Shown: positions 42,515 to 53,831 of the stretch, in pieces
How the letters are laid out: every line of letters starts with the position of its first letter
Position numbering within the stretch: the stretch's first letter is position 1
DNA from: CAKZLS01 sp963771545
GTDB taxonomy: Bacteria; Pseudomonadota; Alphaproteobacteria; Rhodospirillales; Defluviicoccaceae
Assembly: GCA_963771545.1 (NCBI GenBank)
Contig: CAVYTX010000004.1
Location: forward strand, 372,001-436,000
Direction: 5' to 3'
DNA: 64,000 bases
Notes under the pieces: model-generated
What the model saw: the letters and a program-made list of their open reading frames with translations, nothing else
Told to the model about the DNA's origin: nothing
Databases searched by the model: none
Made by a program: the position numbers and the translations under genes

Positions 42515-43918
42515 ATGGTGACGAAGGGTGATCTGGTTCCGTCCATTGATATGCAGTGGCAGAGGGTTAGCGGCCTTCTGCGAGCCGAGGTTGGCGAGGC
42601 GGCCTATCGCAGCTGGTTGAAGCCCATCACGCTCCAGGGGGAGTGTGGTGGCATGATTACCATGTCCGTTCCGACCCGGTTCATGCGCGACTGGGTTGTC
42701 GCCCACTATGTCGATCGCTTGCGCACGTTGTGGGGCGGTGAGAATCCGTCGGTGCGCGGAGTTGATATCGTTATCCAGCCTCAACGCGCGACGGCCGAAA
42801 CGGTCCCGCTTTTTCGCAAGCCGAATGGGTCGAAAGACGTGGCGTATTCCAGCCTTCAGGACGCTCCGAGGCCCCGCGGTTTCGACGTCAACGATATCGG
42901 CGCGCCGCTCGACCCGCGGTTTACCTTCGATCAGTTCGTCGTGGGCAAACCCAACGAGTTTGCGTACGCCGCCGCCCGAAAGGTGGCGGAAGCCAAGCGG
43001 GTGCCATTCAATCCGTTGTTCCTGTATGGCGGTGTCGGTCTCGGCAAGACCCACCTCATGCACGCCATCGCCTGGCACATCCGGGAACGCGAACCCCGTC
43101 GGACGGTCATCTACCTGTCCGCGGAAAAGTTCATGTACCGCTTTATCCGGGCGCTGCGCGAGCAGAACACCGTCGACTTCAAGGAGCAGTTCCGTTCGGC
43201 CGATGTCTTGCTGATCGATGACGTGCAATTCATCAGCGGCAAGGAATCCACGCAGGAAGAGTTCTTCCACACCTTCAACACCCTGGTCGATCAGGGGCGG
43301 CAGATCGTGCTATCCGCCGACAAATCTCCCAGTGACTTGGACGGTATTCAGGAACGCCTCAAGTCCAGGCTCAACTGCGGTCTGGTCGCCGACATTCACG
43401 CCACCACCTACGAATTGCGGATTGGCATTCTCCAGGCCAAGGCGGAGCGTCTGGAGGTGCAGATTCCGCGCAAGGTCATGGAATTCCTCGCTCACAAGAT
43501 CACCTCCAACGTTCGCGAACTGGAAGGGGCGCTCAATCGGGTCGTCGCTCACGCCCAGTTGGTTGGGCGGGACATCACCCTGGAGACCACCCAGGAGGTT
43601 CTGCACGACCTGATTCGCGCCAATGATCGGCGGGTCACCATCGACGATATTCAGAAACAGGTGGCGTCGCATTTTAACGTTCGCGTCGCCGACATGCATT
43701 CGGCGCGGCGCGCCCGGTCGGTGGCGCGGCCCCGCCAGGTGGCCATGTATCTGGCCAAGCAGTTGACGTCGCGTTCCTTGCCCGAAATCGGCCGCAAATT
43801 CGGTGGCCGCGACCACACCACGGTGATGCACGCCGTCAGGAAGATCGACGAATTGCGCGAGATCGATCCCGCGTTCGCCGAGGACGTGGAGTTGCTGCGG
43901 CGAATGCTGGAAGGCTGA
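42515..43918 (+). CDS. dnaA: Chromosomal replication initiator protein DnaA
   Basis: 467 residues from ATG 42515, chosen for the ribosome site GAGGAGAG and because upstream in-frame codons are not conserved. Domain I (about 10-80, WLKPITLQGECGGMITMSVP), a short linker, AAA+ domain III with Walker A GGVGLGKT at 172-179 and Walker B VLLIDDVQF, and the C-terminal DnaA-box reader with GGRDHTTVMHAVRKIDEL. It binds oriC and unwinds DNA to start replication. dnaN follows after 211 bp with its own probable promoter. Confidence 0.97.
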   Translation: MVTKGDLVPSIDMQWQRVSGLLRAEVGEAAYRSWLKPITLQGECGGMITMSVPTRFMRDWVVAHYVDRLRTLWGGENPSVRGVDIVIQPQRATAETVPLFRKPNGSKDVAYSSLQDAPRPRGFDVNDIGAPLDPRFTFDQFVVGKPNEFAYAAARKVAEAKRVPFNPLFLYGGVGLGKTHLMHAIAWHIREREPRRTVIYLSAEKFMYRFIRALREQNTVDFKEQFRSADVLLIDDVQFISGKESTQEEFFHTFNTLVDQGRQIVLSADKSPSDLDGIQERLKSRLNCGLVADIHATTYELRIGILQAKAERLEVQIPRKVMEFLAHKITSNVRELEGALNRVVAHAQLVGRDITLETTQEVLHDLIRANDRRVTIDDIQKQVASHFNVRVADMHSARRARSVARPRQVAMYLAKQLTSRSLPEIGRKFGGRDHTTVMHAVRKIDELREIDPAFAEDVELLRRMLEG

Positions 43919-43973
43919 GAATTGCCGCTTTCCCGTCCGAGTTGACGAATTCGCTGCGAATCTCAAAGGCCTC

Positions 43974-43982
43974 TGTTATACT
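43974..43982 (+). promoter_or_regulatory. Putative extended -10 promoter for dnaN
   Basis: TGTTATACT combines a TGn extension with a TATACT hexamer, 147 bp upstream of the dnaN start and beyond the dnaA stop. A weak -35 (CTGCGA) lies 17 bp upstream. An extended -10 can work without a strong -35, so dnaN-recF-gyrB could be transcribed independently of dnaA. Confidence 0.4.
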
Positions 43983-44129
43983 GACGCGGTCCGGGCAAGG
44001 TGTCCTCGCCCGGTTCGTCGATGCTTCGAAAATGTCTCTAGGATATCCGGTGCGCCGGCGTCCATTGCTGGCAAAAACGGGCCGGCAAAAACGGGAAATA
44101 CGGATACGACCGCGGATCGCATTATCGCT

Positions 44130-45248
44130 ATGAAACTCACCATCGAACGCAGTGTATTGTTGAAGTCGCTCGGACATGTTCAGAGCGTCGTGGAGAAGCG
44201 CAACACCATCCCCATCCTTTCCAACGTCAAGATGGAGGCCGGGGGGGAAGGGTTGAGCCTGAACGCCACCGATATGGATTTGGATGTCGCCGAAAACGTG
44301 GGGGCCGACGTTGTCACCCCCGGTGTGACGACGGTGCCGGCCCATACGCTTTACGAGATCGTCCGCAAGCTGCCCGAGGGCGGTCAAGTGGAGTTCGACG
44401 CCACCGGCGGCGGCGATCGCTTGACGCTGCGCTGCGGCCGCTCGCGGTTCACGCTCTCGTGCCTGCCGATCGATGATTTTCCGGTCATGGGCAGCGAGGA
44501 CTTTCCGTTCACCTTTCGGGTGGCCGCACGCGATCTGCGCGGCCTCATCGACCGCACCCGTTTCGCCATTTCCACGGAAGAGACCCGCTACTACCTCAAC
44601 GGCATCTATCTGCATGCGGCGGAGCACGAGGGCGTCGACGTTCTGCGCGCGGTCGCCACCGACGGCCACCGCCTGGCGAGTGTCGAGGTGCCGCTGCCTG
44701 AGGGCGCCATGGGGATGCCCGGCGTGATCGTCCCGCGCAAGACCGTCGCCGAGCTGCGTAAGCTGATCGATGAAAGCGCGGAAGACGTCGACGTCGCGCT
44801 CTCCGAGAGCAAGATTCAGTTCACCATCAACCGGGCGGTCTTGACCTCCAAGCTCATCGACGGAACTTTTCCCGACTATGAACGGGTGATCCCGGCGGGC
44901 AATACCAAGCAGCTCGACGTCGATTGCAAGCTGTTCGCCGAAGCCGTCGACCGGGTGTCGGCTATCTCAAGCGAGCGATCGAAGGCCGTCAAGCTGTCCC
45001 TCGCCAACGGCACGCTTGTGCTGTCGGCGAGCAGTCCCGAGCATGGCAACGCGGCCGAGGAGTTGGAGGTGCATTACGAGGGAGAAGCCCTCGAGATCGG
45101 CTTCAACTCCCGCTATCTCCTCGATATCACCCAGCAGATCGAGGGCGAAAGCGCCCGGTTTTCCATGGCGGACGCCGCATCGCCCACGATCCTTCAGGAA
45201 TTGGGTGACGCCAGCGCCATCTATGTGCTGATGCCGATGCGCGTGTGA
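44130..45248 (+). CDS. dnaN: DNA polymerase III beta sliding clamp
   Basis: 372 residues from ATG 44130. MKLTIERSVLLKSLGHVQSV and EKRNTIPILSNVKMEA mark domain 1; FAISTEETRYYLNGIYLHAA and AVATDGHRLASVEV mark domain 2; the C-terminal ASAIYVLMPMRV is the conserved end of domain 3 that forms the protein-binding pocket. The dimer tethers polymerase III and other repair enzymes to DNA. The stop is immediately followed by the recF ATG, with no gap. Confidence 0.97.
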   Translation: MKLTIERSVLLKSLGHVQSVVEKRNTIPILSNVKMEAGGEGLSLNATDMDLDVAENVGADVVTPGVTTVPAHTLYEIVRKLPEGGQVEFDATGGGDRLTLRCGRSRFTLSCLPIDDFPVMGSEDFPFTFRVAARDLRGLIDRTRFAISTEETRYYLNGIYLHAAEHEGVDVLRAVATDGHRLASVEVPLPEGAMGMPGVIVPRKTVAELRKLIDESAEDVDVALSESKIQFTINRAVLTSKLIDGTFPDYERVIPAGNTKQLDVDCKLFAEAVDRVSAISSERSKAVKLSLANGTLVLSASSPEHGNAAEELEVHYEGEALEIGFNSRYLLDITQQIEGESARFSMADAASPTILQELGDASAIYVLMPMRV

Positions 45249-46529
45249 ATGAATCGGCCGCTGCAACATCCGCGAGGTTTCATCACGCTTCACGAATTGC
45301 TTCCCGTGTCCACCGATCGCGTATCCTCTGATTACGGGCCCGCCGACAGCGTGTCCACCGGACGGCACGTGTCGGTGGCGCGTCTGACGCTCACCGGCTT
45401 CCGCTGCTACGAATTCCAGCGGCTGGAAACCGGGCCGGCCCCGGTCGTGCTGACGGGATCCAATGGCGCCGGGAAGACCAGCATCCTCGAGGCGCTGTCG
45501 CTGCTGGCGCCGGGACGCGGGCTGCGCCGGGCGCGATTGGACGAGTTCCCGCGCTGGCGAACCGGTGGTGCGGCCGCGGCCAGTGGCTGGGGCGTGGCGG
45601 CGCGTCTGAGCGCGCCTGGCGAGGAGATCGATGTGGCGACCGGCTGCGAATCCGGCGGCGAATCCGGCGGTTCGGGGGCCACGTCCGACCGGCGCCAGGT
45701 GCGCATCGACGGCCGGCCGGGGAAGAGCCAGGCCGCCTTGGCCGAGGTCCTCGGGGTGACGTGGCTGACGCCGGAGATGGATCGCCTGTTCCTCGACGGC
45801 GCGTCGTCGCGGCGGCGGTTTCTCGACCGCCTGGTGTACGGTCTCGACCCGGCCCATGCCGGCCGTGTCGCCGCTTACGAGCGCACCCTGCAGCAGCGCT
45901 CCCGGCTGTTGCGGCAGGGCCGGGCCGACCCGGTTTGGCTGTCGGCCCTGGAGGACGGCATGGCCGCCACGGGCGTGGCGGTGGCGGCGGCCCGCCGCGA
46001 CGCGACGGCGCGGCTGACCCGCGCGAGCGCCCGTGCTTCGGACCCGTTCCCCGCCGCGACCCTGGTGTCGGCGGGACGGGTGGAGGATTGGCTGGGCGAG
46101 GAGCCGGCGCTGTCGGTGGAGGACAGGCTGCGCGCGGCATTGCGGGCGGCCCGATCCAAAGACGCCGAAACCGGCGGCGCGACGATCGGCCCCCACAAGA
46201 GCGACCTGGCGGTGAGCCATACGGCCACGAGCCGTCCGGCCGCCCAGTGTTCCACCGGCGAGCAGAAGGCGCTTCTGGTGGCCATCGTTCTGGCCAGCGC
46301 CCGCGTTCAGTCCGAAGACCGGGGTGTGACCCCGATCGTGCTGCTGGACGAGGTGGCCGCCCACCTGGACGCCCGTCATCGCTCGGCCCTGTTCGACGCG
46401 GTGGCGGCGCTGGATGTCCAGGCCTGGTACGCCGGAACCGATCGCGCCGTATTCGAGCCCCTCAGGGGGCGCGCTCAATTTTTCGCTGTCGAGAGCGCGT
46501 CGGCAACCGCCTTCCCTTGGGAGGGATGA
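45249..46529 (+). CDS. recF: DNA replication and repair protein RecF
   Basis: 426 residues. RLTLTGFRCYEFQRLETGPA and the Walker A VVLTGSNGAGKTSILEALSL are typical; ABC signature QCSTGEQKALLVAIVLASAR and Walker B PIVLLDEVAAHLDARHRSAL follow. It helps load RecA at gaps. The first 40 residues (MNRPLQHPRGFITLHELLPV onward) are not conserved; a GTG at 45369 (VSVARLTL) would give the usual length, so the true start may be there, although ATG 45249 directly abuts dnaN. gyrB follows after 44 bp. Confidence 0.94.
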   Translation: MNRPLQHPRGFITLHELLPVSTDRVSSDYGPADSVSTGRHVSVARLTLTGFRCYEFQRLETGPAPVVLTGSNGAGKTSILEALSLLAPGRGLRRARLDEFPRWRTGGAAAASGWGVAARLSAPGEEIDVATGCESGGESGGSGATSDRRQVRIDGRPGKSQAALAEVLGVTWLTPEMDRLFLDGASSRRRFLDRLVYGLDPAHAGRVAAYERTLQQRSRLLRQGRADPVWLSALEDGMAATGVAVAAARRDATARLTRASARASDPFPAATLVSAGRVEDWLGEEPALSVEDRLRAALRAARSKDAETGGATIGPHKSDLAVSHTATSRPAAQCSTGEQKALLVAIVLASARVQSEDRGVTPIVLLDEVAAHLDARHRSALFDAVAALDVQAWYAGTDRAVFEPLRGRAQFFAVESASATAFPWEG

Positions 46530-46573
46530 AATGATGAGATGGATGACCAATACAGCCAACGAGGCCAAGGCCG

Positions 46574-49084
<2,511 letters not shown>

Positions 49085-49119
49085 GGGACACGCACCTGAC
49101 TTCCAGGGAACCGTCATTA

Positions 49120-49368
49120 TGGACCGCGCGGATTAGTCGCCTCATTGCGGAGCATAGGCTCGAGCGCGTCAGGGAGCCCTACGTCAAGCACGTCTAGGCG
49201 TCCCTGTGGGAAATACGCCTGAAGGGAAAGGCCGGTATCGCCCGCGCCTTGTACGTGACCGCCACGGGCCGCCGGGTTGTGGTCGTCAGGGTTTTTGCGA
49301 AGAAAACCCGGAACACCCCGCGCGATGAGATCGAACTGGCCCTGAAACGGGCAAAGGAGGTGACATGA
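49120..49368 (+). pseudogene. Truncated RelE/Gp49-like toxin with premature stop
   Basis: The frame reads WTARISRLIAEHRLERVREP, YVKHV, then a TAG at 49195-49197, then ASLWEIRLKGKAGIARALYV, TATGRRVVVVRVFAKKTRNT and ALKRAKEVT to a stop overlapping the next gene's ATG. This is the phage-derived Gp49/RelE toxin family. The N-terminal strand is missing against the end of gyrB and the stop lies mid-protein, so it is inactive. The ATGA junction with the following helix-turn-helix gene shows they were a toxin-antitoxin pair. Confidence 0.8.
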
Positions 49369-49688
49369 CCAGAAAATTCATTCCGGTCGAGGAAGCGGCG
49401 CGGGACTGGGTGAAAGACCCTGAATTCAGAGCCGCCTATGACGCTCTTGAGGAAGAGTTTGCCGTTGTCTCGGCCCTTATCAAAGCCCGTGCCGACGCAG
49501 GATTGACGCAGGAAGAGGTTGCCCGCCGCATGGGCACCACGCAGGCTGTAGTTGCCCGGCTTGAAGGGGGCCGGGTGAAGCCGTCAACCCGCACCCTTGA
49601 GCGCTTCGCCAAGGCGACGGGAACGCGCCTTATACCAACGATCGTTAATAATGACCCATTGTGGTCGTGTTTCCCGCTTCCTCGATAG
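49365..49688 (+). CDS. Helix-turn-helix antitoxin, C-terminus interrupted by repeat copy A
   Basis: 107 residues as read. FIPVEEAARDWVKDPEFRAA leads to an XRE helix-turn-helix, RADAGLTQEEVARRMGTTQA with VVARLEGGRVKPSTRTLERF. The family end is FAKATGTRLKI...; here after GTRL the sequence enters the 262-bp repeat and reads IPTIVNNDPLWSC to a chance stop. After the repeat the original tail KITFENDPVPIGAE resumes at 49898 and ends at 49941. Removing the element plus one TTA restores the frame exactly. Only about 15 terminal residues are replaced, so DNA binding may persist although the toxin is dead. Confidence 0.82.
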   Translation: MTRKFIPVEEAARDWVKDPEFRAAYDALEEEFAVVSALIKARADAGLTQEEVARRMGTTQAVVARLEGGRVKPSTRTLERFAKATGTRLIPTIVNNDPLWSCFPLPR

Positions 49689-49894
49689 GAGGGGCCGCGC
49701 CGGCGATGGGGACCCATCGTCAAGCGGTCCGGACGCCCCGAGGAAGCGCGAAACACGACCCGGCGGGCGGCCTATCGAGATTTCCGGACGGCGTCGCGCG
49801 GCGCTTATGATGCTCCCGCATCACCGCGCACCACGCTCCTTGCCGGAAACCTCGATAGGTCGTCACAATGGGTCATTATTAATGATCGTTGGTA
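49633..49894. repeat. 262-bp branched palindromic repeat, copy A, inserted in an antitoxin gene
   Basis: Runs from TACCAACGATCG to CGATC-type end GATCGTTGGTA, flanked by TTA on both sides (49630-49632, 49895-49897), which matches a 3-bp target duplication because the interrupted gene needs only one TTA. The outer stem is about 31 bp and nearly perfect. Inner hairpin 1 pairs 49665-49684 with 49739-49758 and is tipped by GATGGG/CCCATC; inner hairpin 2 pairs GGCCTATCGAGATTTCCGG with CCGGAAACCTCGATAGG and is tipped by GATGC/GCATC. Same length as copies B and C. No transposase is encoded, so mobility would be in trans. Confidence 0.93.
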
Positions 49895-50044
49895 TTAAGA
49901 TCACGTTCGAAAACGATCCAGTGCCTATCGGCGCGGAATAACAAAAGACTTCGTATGGGGGAAATCCTTGAAAAATTCTTCGCCATGAACCACCAGCGGG
50001 CAACGGCGGGGGCATGTGTGGACGGCCTCTGCAGGGAGCGCTGG

Positions 50045-50098
50045 GGTCAAGAAGCGCTGGGTTCAGATTCGATTGAAAATCAAATGATTCTGACCCCA
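50045..50098. repeat. Imperfect palindrome bounded by GGGTCA/TGACCCC
   Basis: Just left of the insertion sequence, GTTCAGATTCGATTGA pairs imperfectly with TCAAATGATTCTGACCCC. The GGGGTCAGA end and inverted partner recall REP-like palindromes and transposon-end repeats seen in many proteobacteria. A related half (GGGGTCAGATTCGTTTGAA) occurs at 53326-53344. The unit may be a small mobile remnant. Confidence 0.45.
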
Positions 50099-50131
50099 TG
50101 ATTCACCAATCTACAGCGCATAAGATCCTAG

Positions 50132-51814
50132 CCCGGATATCTCACGGTAGGGGGTGCATCGGCCCCAAGAATTTGAGAAAGTCGTTTTGGACAAAGAGCT
50201 TACCAGATTCTGGAACGGGGTCCGATGCAAACACAGTGTATCTCCGATCAGCTTGATTCGAAGCGTTTGATGGCCGTCGGGTGGTGGCGGGGTTTGACGG
50301 CGGACTGGTGACGTCGGATGCCGGGGCGTTGTTACTGCGCGAGGCCGATCGGGTGATCGCCTTGATCGGCCGGGTGGCGGCGTGCTTCACGCGACGGCCG
50401 CAATCCAGGTGGCGTCGTCCATTCGCTGCGCACGCTCGTCGGCCAGCGGATCATCGGCCATCGCGCTTGGCTACGAGGACGTCAACGATCACGACACCTT
50501 GCGCTTTGATCCGGTGCTGGCGCTGTTCTCCGAGCGGCTGGAAGCGAAGCGCAAGGACTGCGCGCCGCTGGCGGGCAAGAGCACGATCAATCGGCTCGAG
50601 CATGCGCCCGCCGGCGACGGCGACCGCTACCACAAGATCGGCCACGACGCGAAGGCTCTGGAGGATGTCTCTTCGTCGACGTGTTCCTGGACGCCCATGC
50701 CAAGGCGCCGCGCGAGATCGTGATCGACCTCGACGCCACCGACGATCCCTTGCATGGCCATCAAGAGGGCCGGTTCTTCCACGGCTATTACGATTGCTAC
50801 TGCTATTTGCCGCTGTACATCTTCTGCGGGCCGCATCTGTTGGCGGCGAAGCTGCGCCGCGCCGAACATCGACGCCGCGGCCGGCGCCAAGGACGAAGTC
50901 GCCCGCATCGTCGCCCACATCCGCCGACGCTGGCCGCGGGTGCAAGATCCTGCTCAGGGCCGACAGCGGCTTCGCCCGCGAGGCGCTGATGGCCTGGTGC
51001 GAGGCGAACCGGGTCGACTACGTTTTCGGCCTCGCCCGCAACAGCCGGCTTGTCGACGAGCTGGCGATCGATCTCGCCCGGGTTGAGGCCGAATGCCAAG
51101 CGACCGGCAAGCCGGCCCGCCGGTTCAAGGACTTCTTCTACGCGACGCTCGACAGCTGGAGCCGACGGCGCCGGGTGATCGGCAAGGCCGAGCATCTGCC
51201 GAAGGGGAGCCAACCCGCGCTTTGTCGTCACCTCGCTCAAACGCAAGGCCATCGACGCCAAGATCCTTTACGAGCGCGTCTACTGTGCCCGCGGCGACAT
51301 GGAGAACCGCATCAAGGAGCAACAGCTCGACCTGTTTGCCGACCGCACCTCGACGGCAACCATGCGGGCAAACCAGCTCCGCCTGTGGTTCTCGTCGTTC
51401 GCCTATGTCTTGATCGAAGCCCTGCAGCGGATCGGCCTCGCCCATACCGAGCTCGAAAACGCCACCGCCGGCAGCATCCGCCTCAAGCTCCTCAAGATCG
51501 GCGCCCGCGTCACCGTCTCGGTCCGCCGCATCAAAATCGCCATGGCTTCGGCGTGTCCCTACCAGGCCGAATTCGCTCTTGCCCACGCCAGATTGCGCGC
51601 CTCCCCCGGATAGCCGGAAAGCCCATCCGCGACCATTGCCGGCCGACAGCCGAGGTGCGCCCGAACAAACTCGCCATGGACGCGCAAGCCAGAAACAGGC
51701 CACTCCCGCGCGAAACCGTCCTGCCAGCTGCCAACAGAGACCGCGCACCCCCCATTCAGAAATCGAACCTGACCAGAAAATCGGCTTTACAATAGCCGCC
51801 GTGAGATATCCGGG
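50132..51814 (+). mobile_element. IS1380-family insertion sequence, defective
   Basis: Perfect 16-bp terminal inverted repeats, CCCGGATATCTCACGG at 50132-50147 and CCGTGAGATATCCGGG at 51799-51814, are flanked on both sides by CTAG (50128-50131 and 51815-51818), a 4-bp target duplication. The 1,683-bp length and the encoded DDE transposase match the IS1380 family. The ends are intact but the transposase is frameshifted in several places, so it could move only with a helper enzyme. Inserted in the accessory patch between the split antitoxin and two AT-rich orphan genes. Confidence 0.9.
50225..51613 (+). pseudogene. IS1380-family transposase, multiply frameshifted
   Basis: From ATG 50225 (QTQCISDQLDSKRLMAV) the homologous segments jump among frames: VVAGFDGGLVTSDAGALLLR, IALGYEDVNDHDTLRFDPVL, STINRLEHAPAGDGDRYHKI, IVIDLDATDDPLHGHQEGRF (a catalytic Asp region), KILLRADSGFAREALMAWCE (second Asp region), and MENRIKEQQLDLFADRTSTA with the Glu. 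At least four frame changes are needed between 50280 and 51300. These are complementary parts of one approximately 460-residue DDE enzyme, so the gene is dead. Terminal repeats lie outside both ends. Confidence 0.88.
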
Positions 51815-51875
51815 CTAGTCGTACCCTCTAAAGACTCTTAATGTTCAACCCACGTATTGGAAAAATAATTCTTAT

Positions 51876-52343
51876 TCAGTAGGTATTTTTAATATAATCG
51901 ATGCATACGTCTGTGGTCCTCTCTGTATTTTCCTTGTATTCCTTCTTTGCAGCATCAATAAGGCGCTTAGAAAAAGAAACGTTTTCGCCGTCCTTAGTGT
52001 ACCCTCTTCTAATCAAGTATCTTGCCTGATTGTTATATATTTTTTTGGTAAATTTATAATTTTCATTCTCTGGATCACCCGGTCTATTTGCTCCTGTTTT
52101 TTCAAACTCTCTGATCTGTTTATCAGTAAGCACAAGACATGCCACTGTTTGCGCATCCTTTTTAGATACGACTGCTGGCGGAGGCAACTGAACTGGCTTA
52201 GGCTTTTCCACTGGCTTTGTGTACACGGGGGTCGGAGCGCTGTAAGTAGTCTTTTTTACCTCGCTTGTGGCGTCACACGCCGAAACAGCAAGCAAGCATA
52301 CCATCGCCGACATTACGCTCTTGCCAGTAGAATTTGTGCTCAT
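51876..52343 (-). CDS. AT-rich orphan lipoprotein
   Basis: 155 residues from ATG 52343. KSVMSAMVCLLAVSAC is a lipoprotein signal with lipobox AVSAC; a Pro/Lys-rich linker (TPVYTKPVEKPKPVQLPPPA) follows, then a globular part with VACLVLTDKQIREFEKTGAN and SKRLIDAAKKEYKENTERTT. No family recognised. Codon use is much more AT-rich than the chromosomal genes, like its neighbour at 52440-53168, so both were probably acquired together next to the insertion sequence. A start 12 codons upstream would spoil the signal peptide. Confidence 0.7.
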   Translation of the reverse strand: MSTNSTGKSVMSAMVCLLAVSACDATSEVKKTTYSAPTPVYTKPVEKPKPVQLPPPAVVSKKDAQTVACLVLTDKQIREFEKTGANRPGDPENENYKFTKKIYNNQARYLIRRGYTKDGENVSFSKRLIDAAKKEYKENTERTTDVCIDYIKNTY

Positions 52344-52439
52344 CTTACTGCCACCTTTTTCTGTGCATCTTACAGACACAATTTCGTTGAGTTGTAGTCG
52401 TCAAACGTGTGAGGCAGATGGTACGGGAGAGAGGTTAAG

Positions 52440-53168
52440 CTAAGGTGTGCTATAGTGGACGATTGGGCGTTTGGTTGGTGTTTCGTCTGGTGGGGAGTAG
52501 ATTAGGTTCTGGTCTTTGATGATTAAGGCAAGTGCGGCACGGATTTTACTCGCATGTATACTGAACTCTCTAGCCCTCTCGTCCAAATTGTTTATATAAT
52601 CAAGAATAAATGGCGTTAACTTTCCATTTTCTAATTCTTCAGTTTTTTCGTTGAATTCTGTAATTCCTAGTTCAAATTGAAGATACATCCTATCTAAAAT
52701 AAGGTACAGATCTGATAATTCTGTTAAATATAAACTTATAATACTATATAGCTCAAATCTAACCTGCTGATATGAATTAATTAAATCGTGCATTTTTTCA
52801 ATGTATGTAAATGTTTCAGAATGACCTGTATTTTTATAAAGTATAAAGACGTTGTCCAATTCATTCGTTAAATTATAAGCCCTCTCTATCTTCTCAAGTT
52901 TGAGCCTAACGCTCCTATCTCTATCCTCGTGCCTCGCTTGTAGCTCAAGCGCCTCTCGCTGTTCCTTAAGCTGCTTCTCAAGAACTTCCACATCGTGCTT
53001 ATGCTGTCTCTTTTGCCTTTGATCTGCCTTCCTATTTGTCCACCAGTTGCTAACCCAGCCGATCACACCACCAACAACTGCGCCCGCTAACGCAGCACCA
53101 GCAGCCACCATTTCCTTGCTAATGCCGTTTGATTGAGGATCGACGATTTTAACGGTTATAGGGTCCAT
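52440..53168 (-). CDS. AT-rich orphan membrane-anchored coiled-coil protein
   Basis: 242 residues. A glycine/alanine-rich membrane segment (MVAAGAALAGAVVGGVIGWV, about 20-42) is followed by a basic, then heavily charged helix (HDVEVLEKQLKEQREALELQ and on to about residue 95) typical of a coiled coil. The rest is helical (YLTELSDLYLILDRMYLQFE). No enzyme motif or named family seen. Such layouts occur in phage and defence-island proteins, but that is only suggestive. AT-rich composition matches the adjacent lipoprotein gene and contrasts with the chromosome. Confidence 0.68.
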   Translation of the reverse strand: MDPITVKIVDPQSNGISKEMVAAGAALAGAVVGGVIGWVSNWWTNRKADQRQKRQHKHDVEVLEKQLKEQREALELQARHEDRDRSVRLKLEKIERAYNLTNELDNVFILYKNTGHSETFTYIEKMHDLINSYQQVRFELYSIISLYLTELSDLYLILDRMYLQFELGITEFNEKTEELENGKLTPFILDYINNLDERAREFSIHASKIRAALALIIKDQNLIYSPPDETPTKRPIVHYSTP

Positions 53169-53477
53169 GTTGTGGTGCTCTGTGTGGTTCTTTGGTTTGC
53201 GGTGGTTAGACTAAGGTGTGGCTTAGGGTGAACTTGTTGGTGAGCTATTCAGATATTTATTTGCAGTCTTTGCAAGTGCTTGCCTTACACCAACTACCTT
53301 TTTATTGATGTCGTCAAAGAACAAAGGGGTCAGATTCGTTTGAATTTGTGCTCGGCGCTCTCAGCATCCTCTCCCGAAGCCAGATCGATGGATGACGGCG
53401 TCGGTCTTGGGGTCATAGGTAACGTTCATTCGGACATCTGCGCGCGCCCTTGCGGCAATCACTTGGCGGAACGGCCC
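53169..53477. other. 309-bp gap with a GGGGTCAGA half-repeat
   Basis: No gene is supportable. Composition changes from AT-rich to GC-rich within it, probably marking the edge of acquired DNA. GGGGTCAGATTCGTTTGAA at 53326-53344 matches half of the palindrome at 50045-50098, so the two may bracket the AT-rich genes and the insertion sequence. Confidence 0.45.
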
Positions 53478-53831
53478 CTATTTGTTTCCCTCTTCGTTTT
53501 CCAGGATGCGGCTCAATTCGGCGATCAGCGTTGGTAAATCCCGTTCGATAATCCGCCACAGGATACCGAAATCCACGTCCCGGTAATTATGGATTAGGCG
53601 GTTGCGAAGCGCGATGATGTCGGCCCATGGGATCTCGGAGCGCCGTTGCCGAAGGTCCGCTGAGAGCCGGGCGGCGGCCTCACCGATGATCTCCAGAAGG
53701 CGGGTGAGCGCTAAACTGAGAACTCGGTCGCCTTCCATGTCCGCTCGCGTTTTGCCTTGCGAGAGAGCGGCCACTTCCTCGGCTAACTCGATCATGTCTT
53801 GCAGGCGGCCTCGATCATCAGACTGCTTCAT
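53478..53831 (-). CDS. hepT: HepT-like ribonuclease toxin (DUF86)
   Basis: 117 residues. The HEPN motif R-x4-H-x-Y is present in IIALRNRLIHNYRDVDFGIL, with VLSLALTRLLEIIGEAAARL as the conserved helix before it. HepT cleaves RNA; its tyrosine is AMPylated by the partner nucleotidyltransferase to silence it. The start codon lies 14 bp inside the end of the partner gene. Length is normal (about 110-140) and no lesion is visible, so the module may be active. Confidence 0.88.
   Translation of the reverse strand: MKQSDDRGRLQDMIELAEEVAALSQGKTRADMEGDRVLSLALTRLLEIIGEAAARLSADLRQRRSEIPWADIIALRNRLIHNYRDVDFGILWRIIERDLPTLIAELSRILENEEGNK

Noticed and set aside
49942..50131. Short open frames between repeat A and the insertion sequence
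   Set aside because: No family, no ribosome site, and frames end within the palindrome at 50045-50098.
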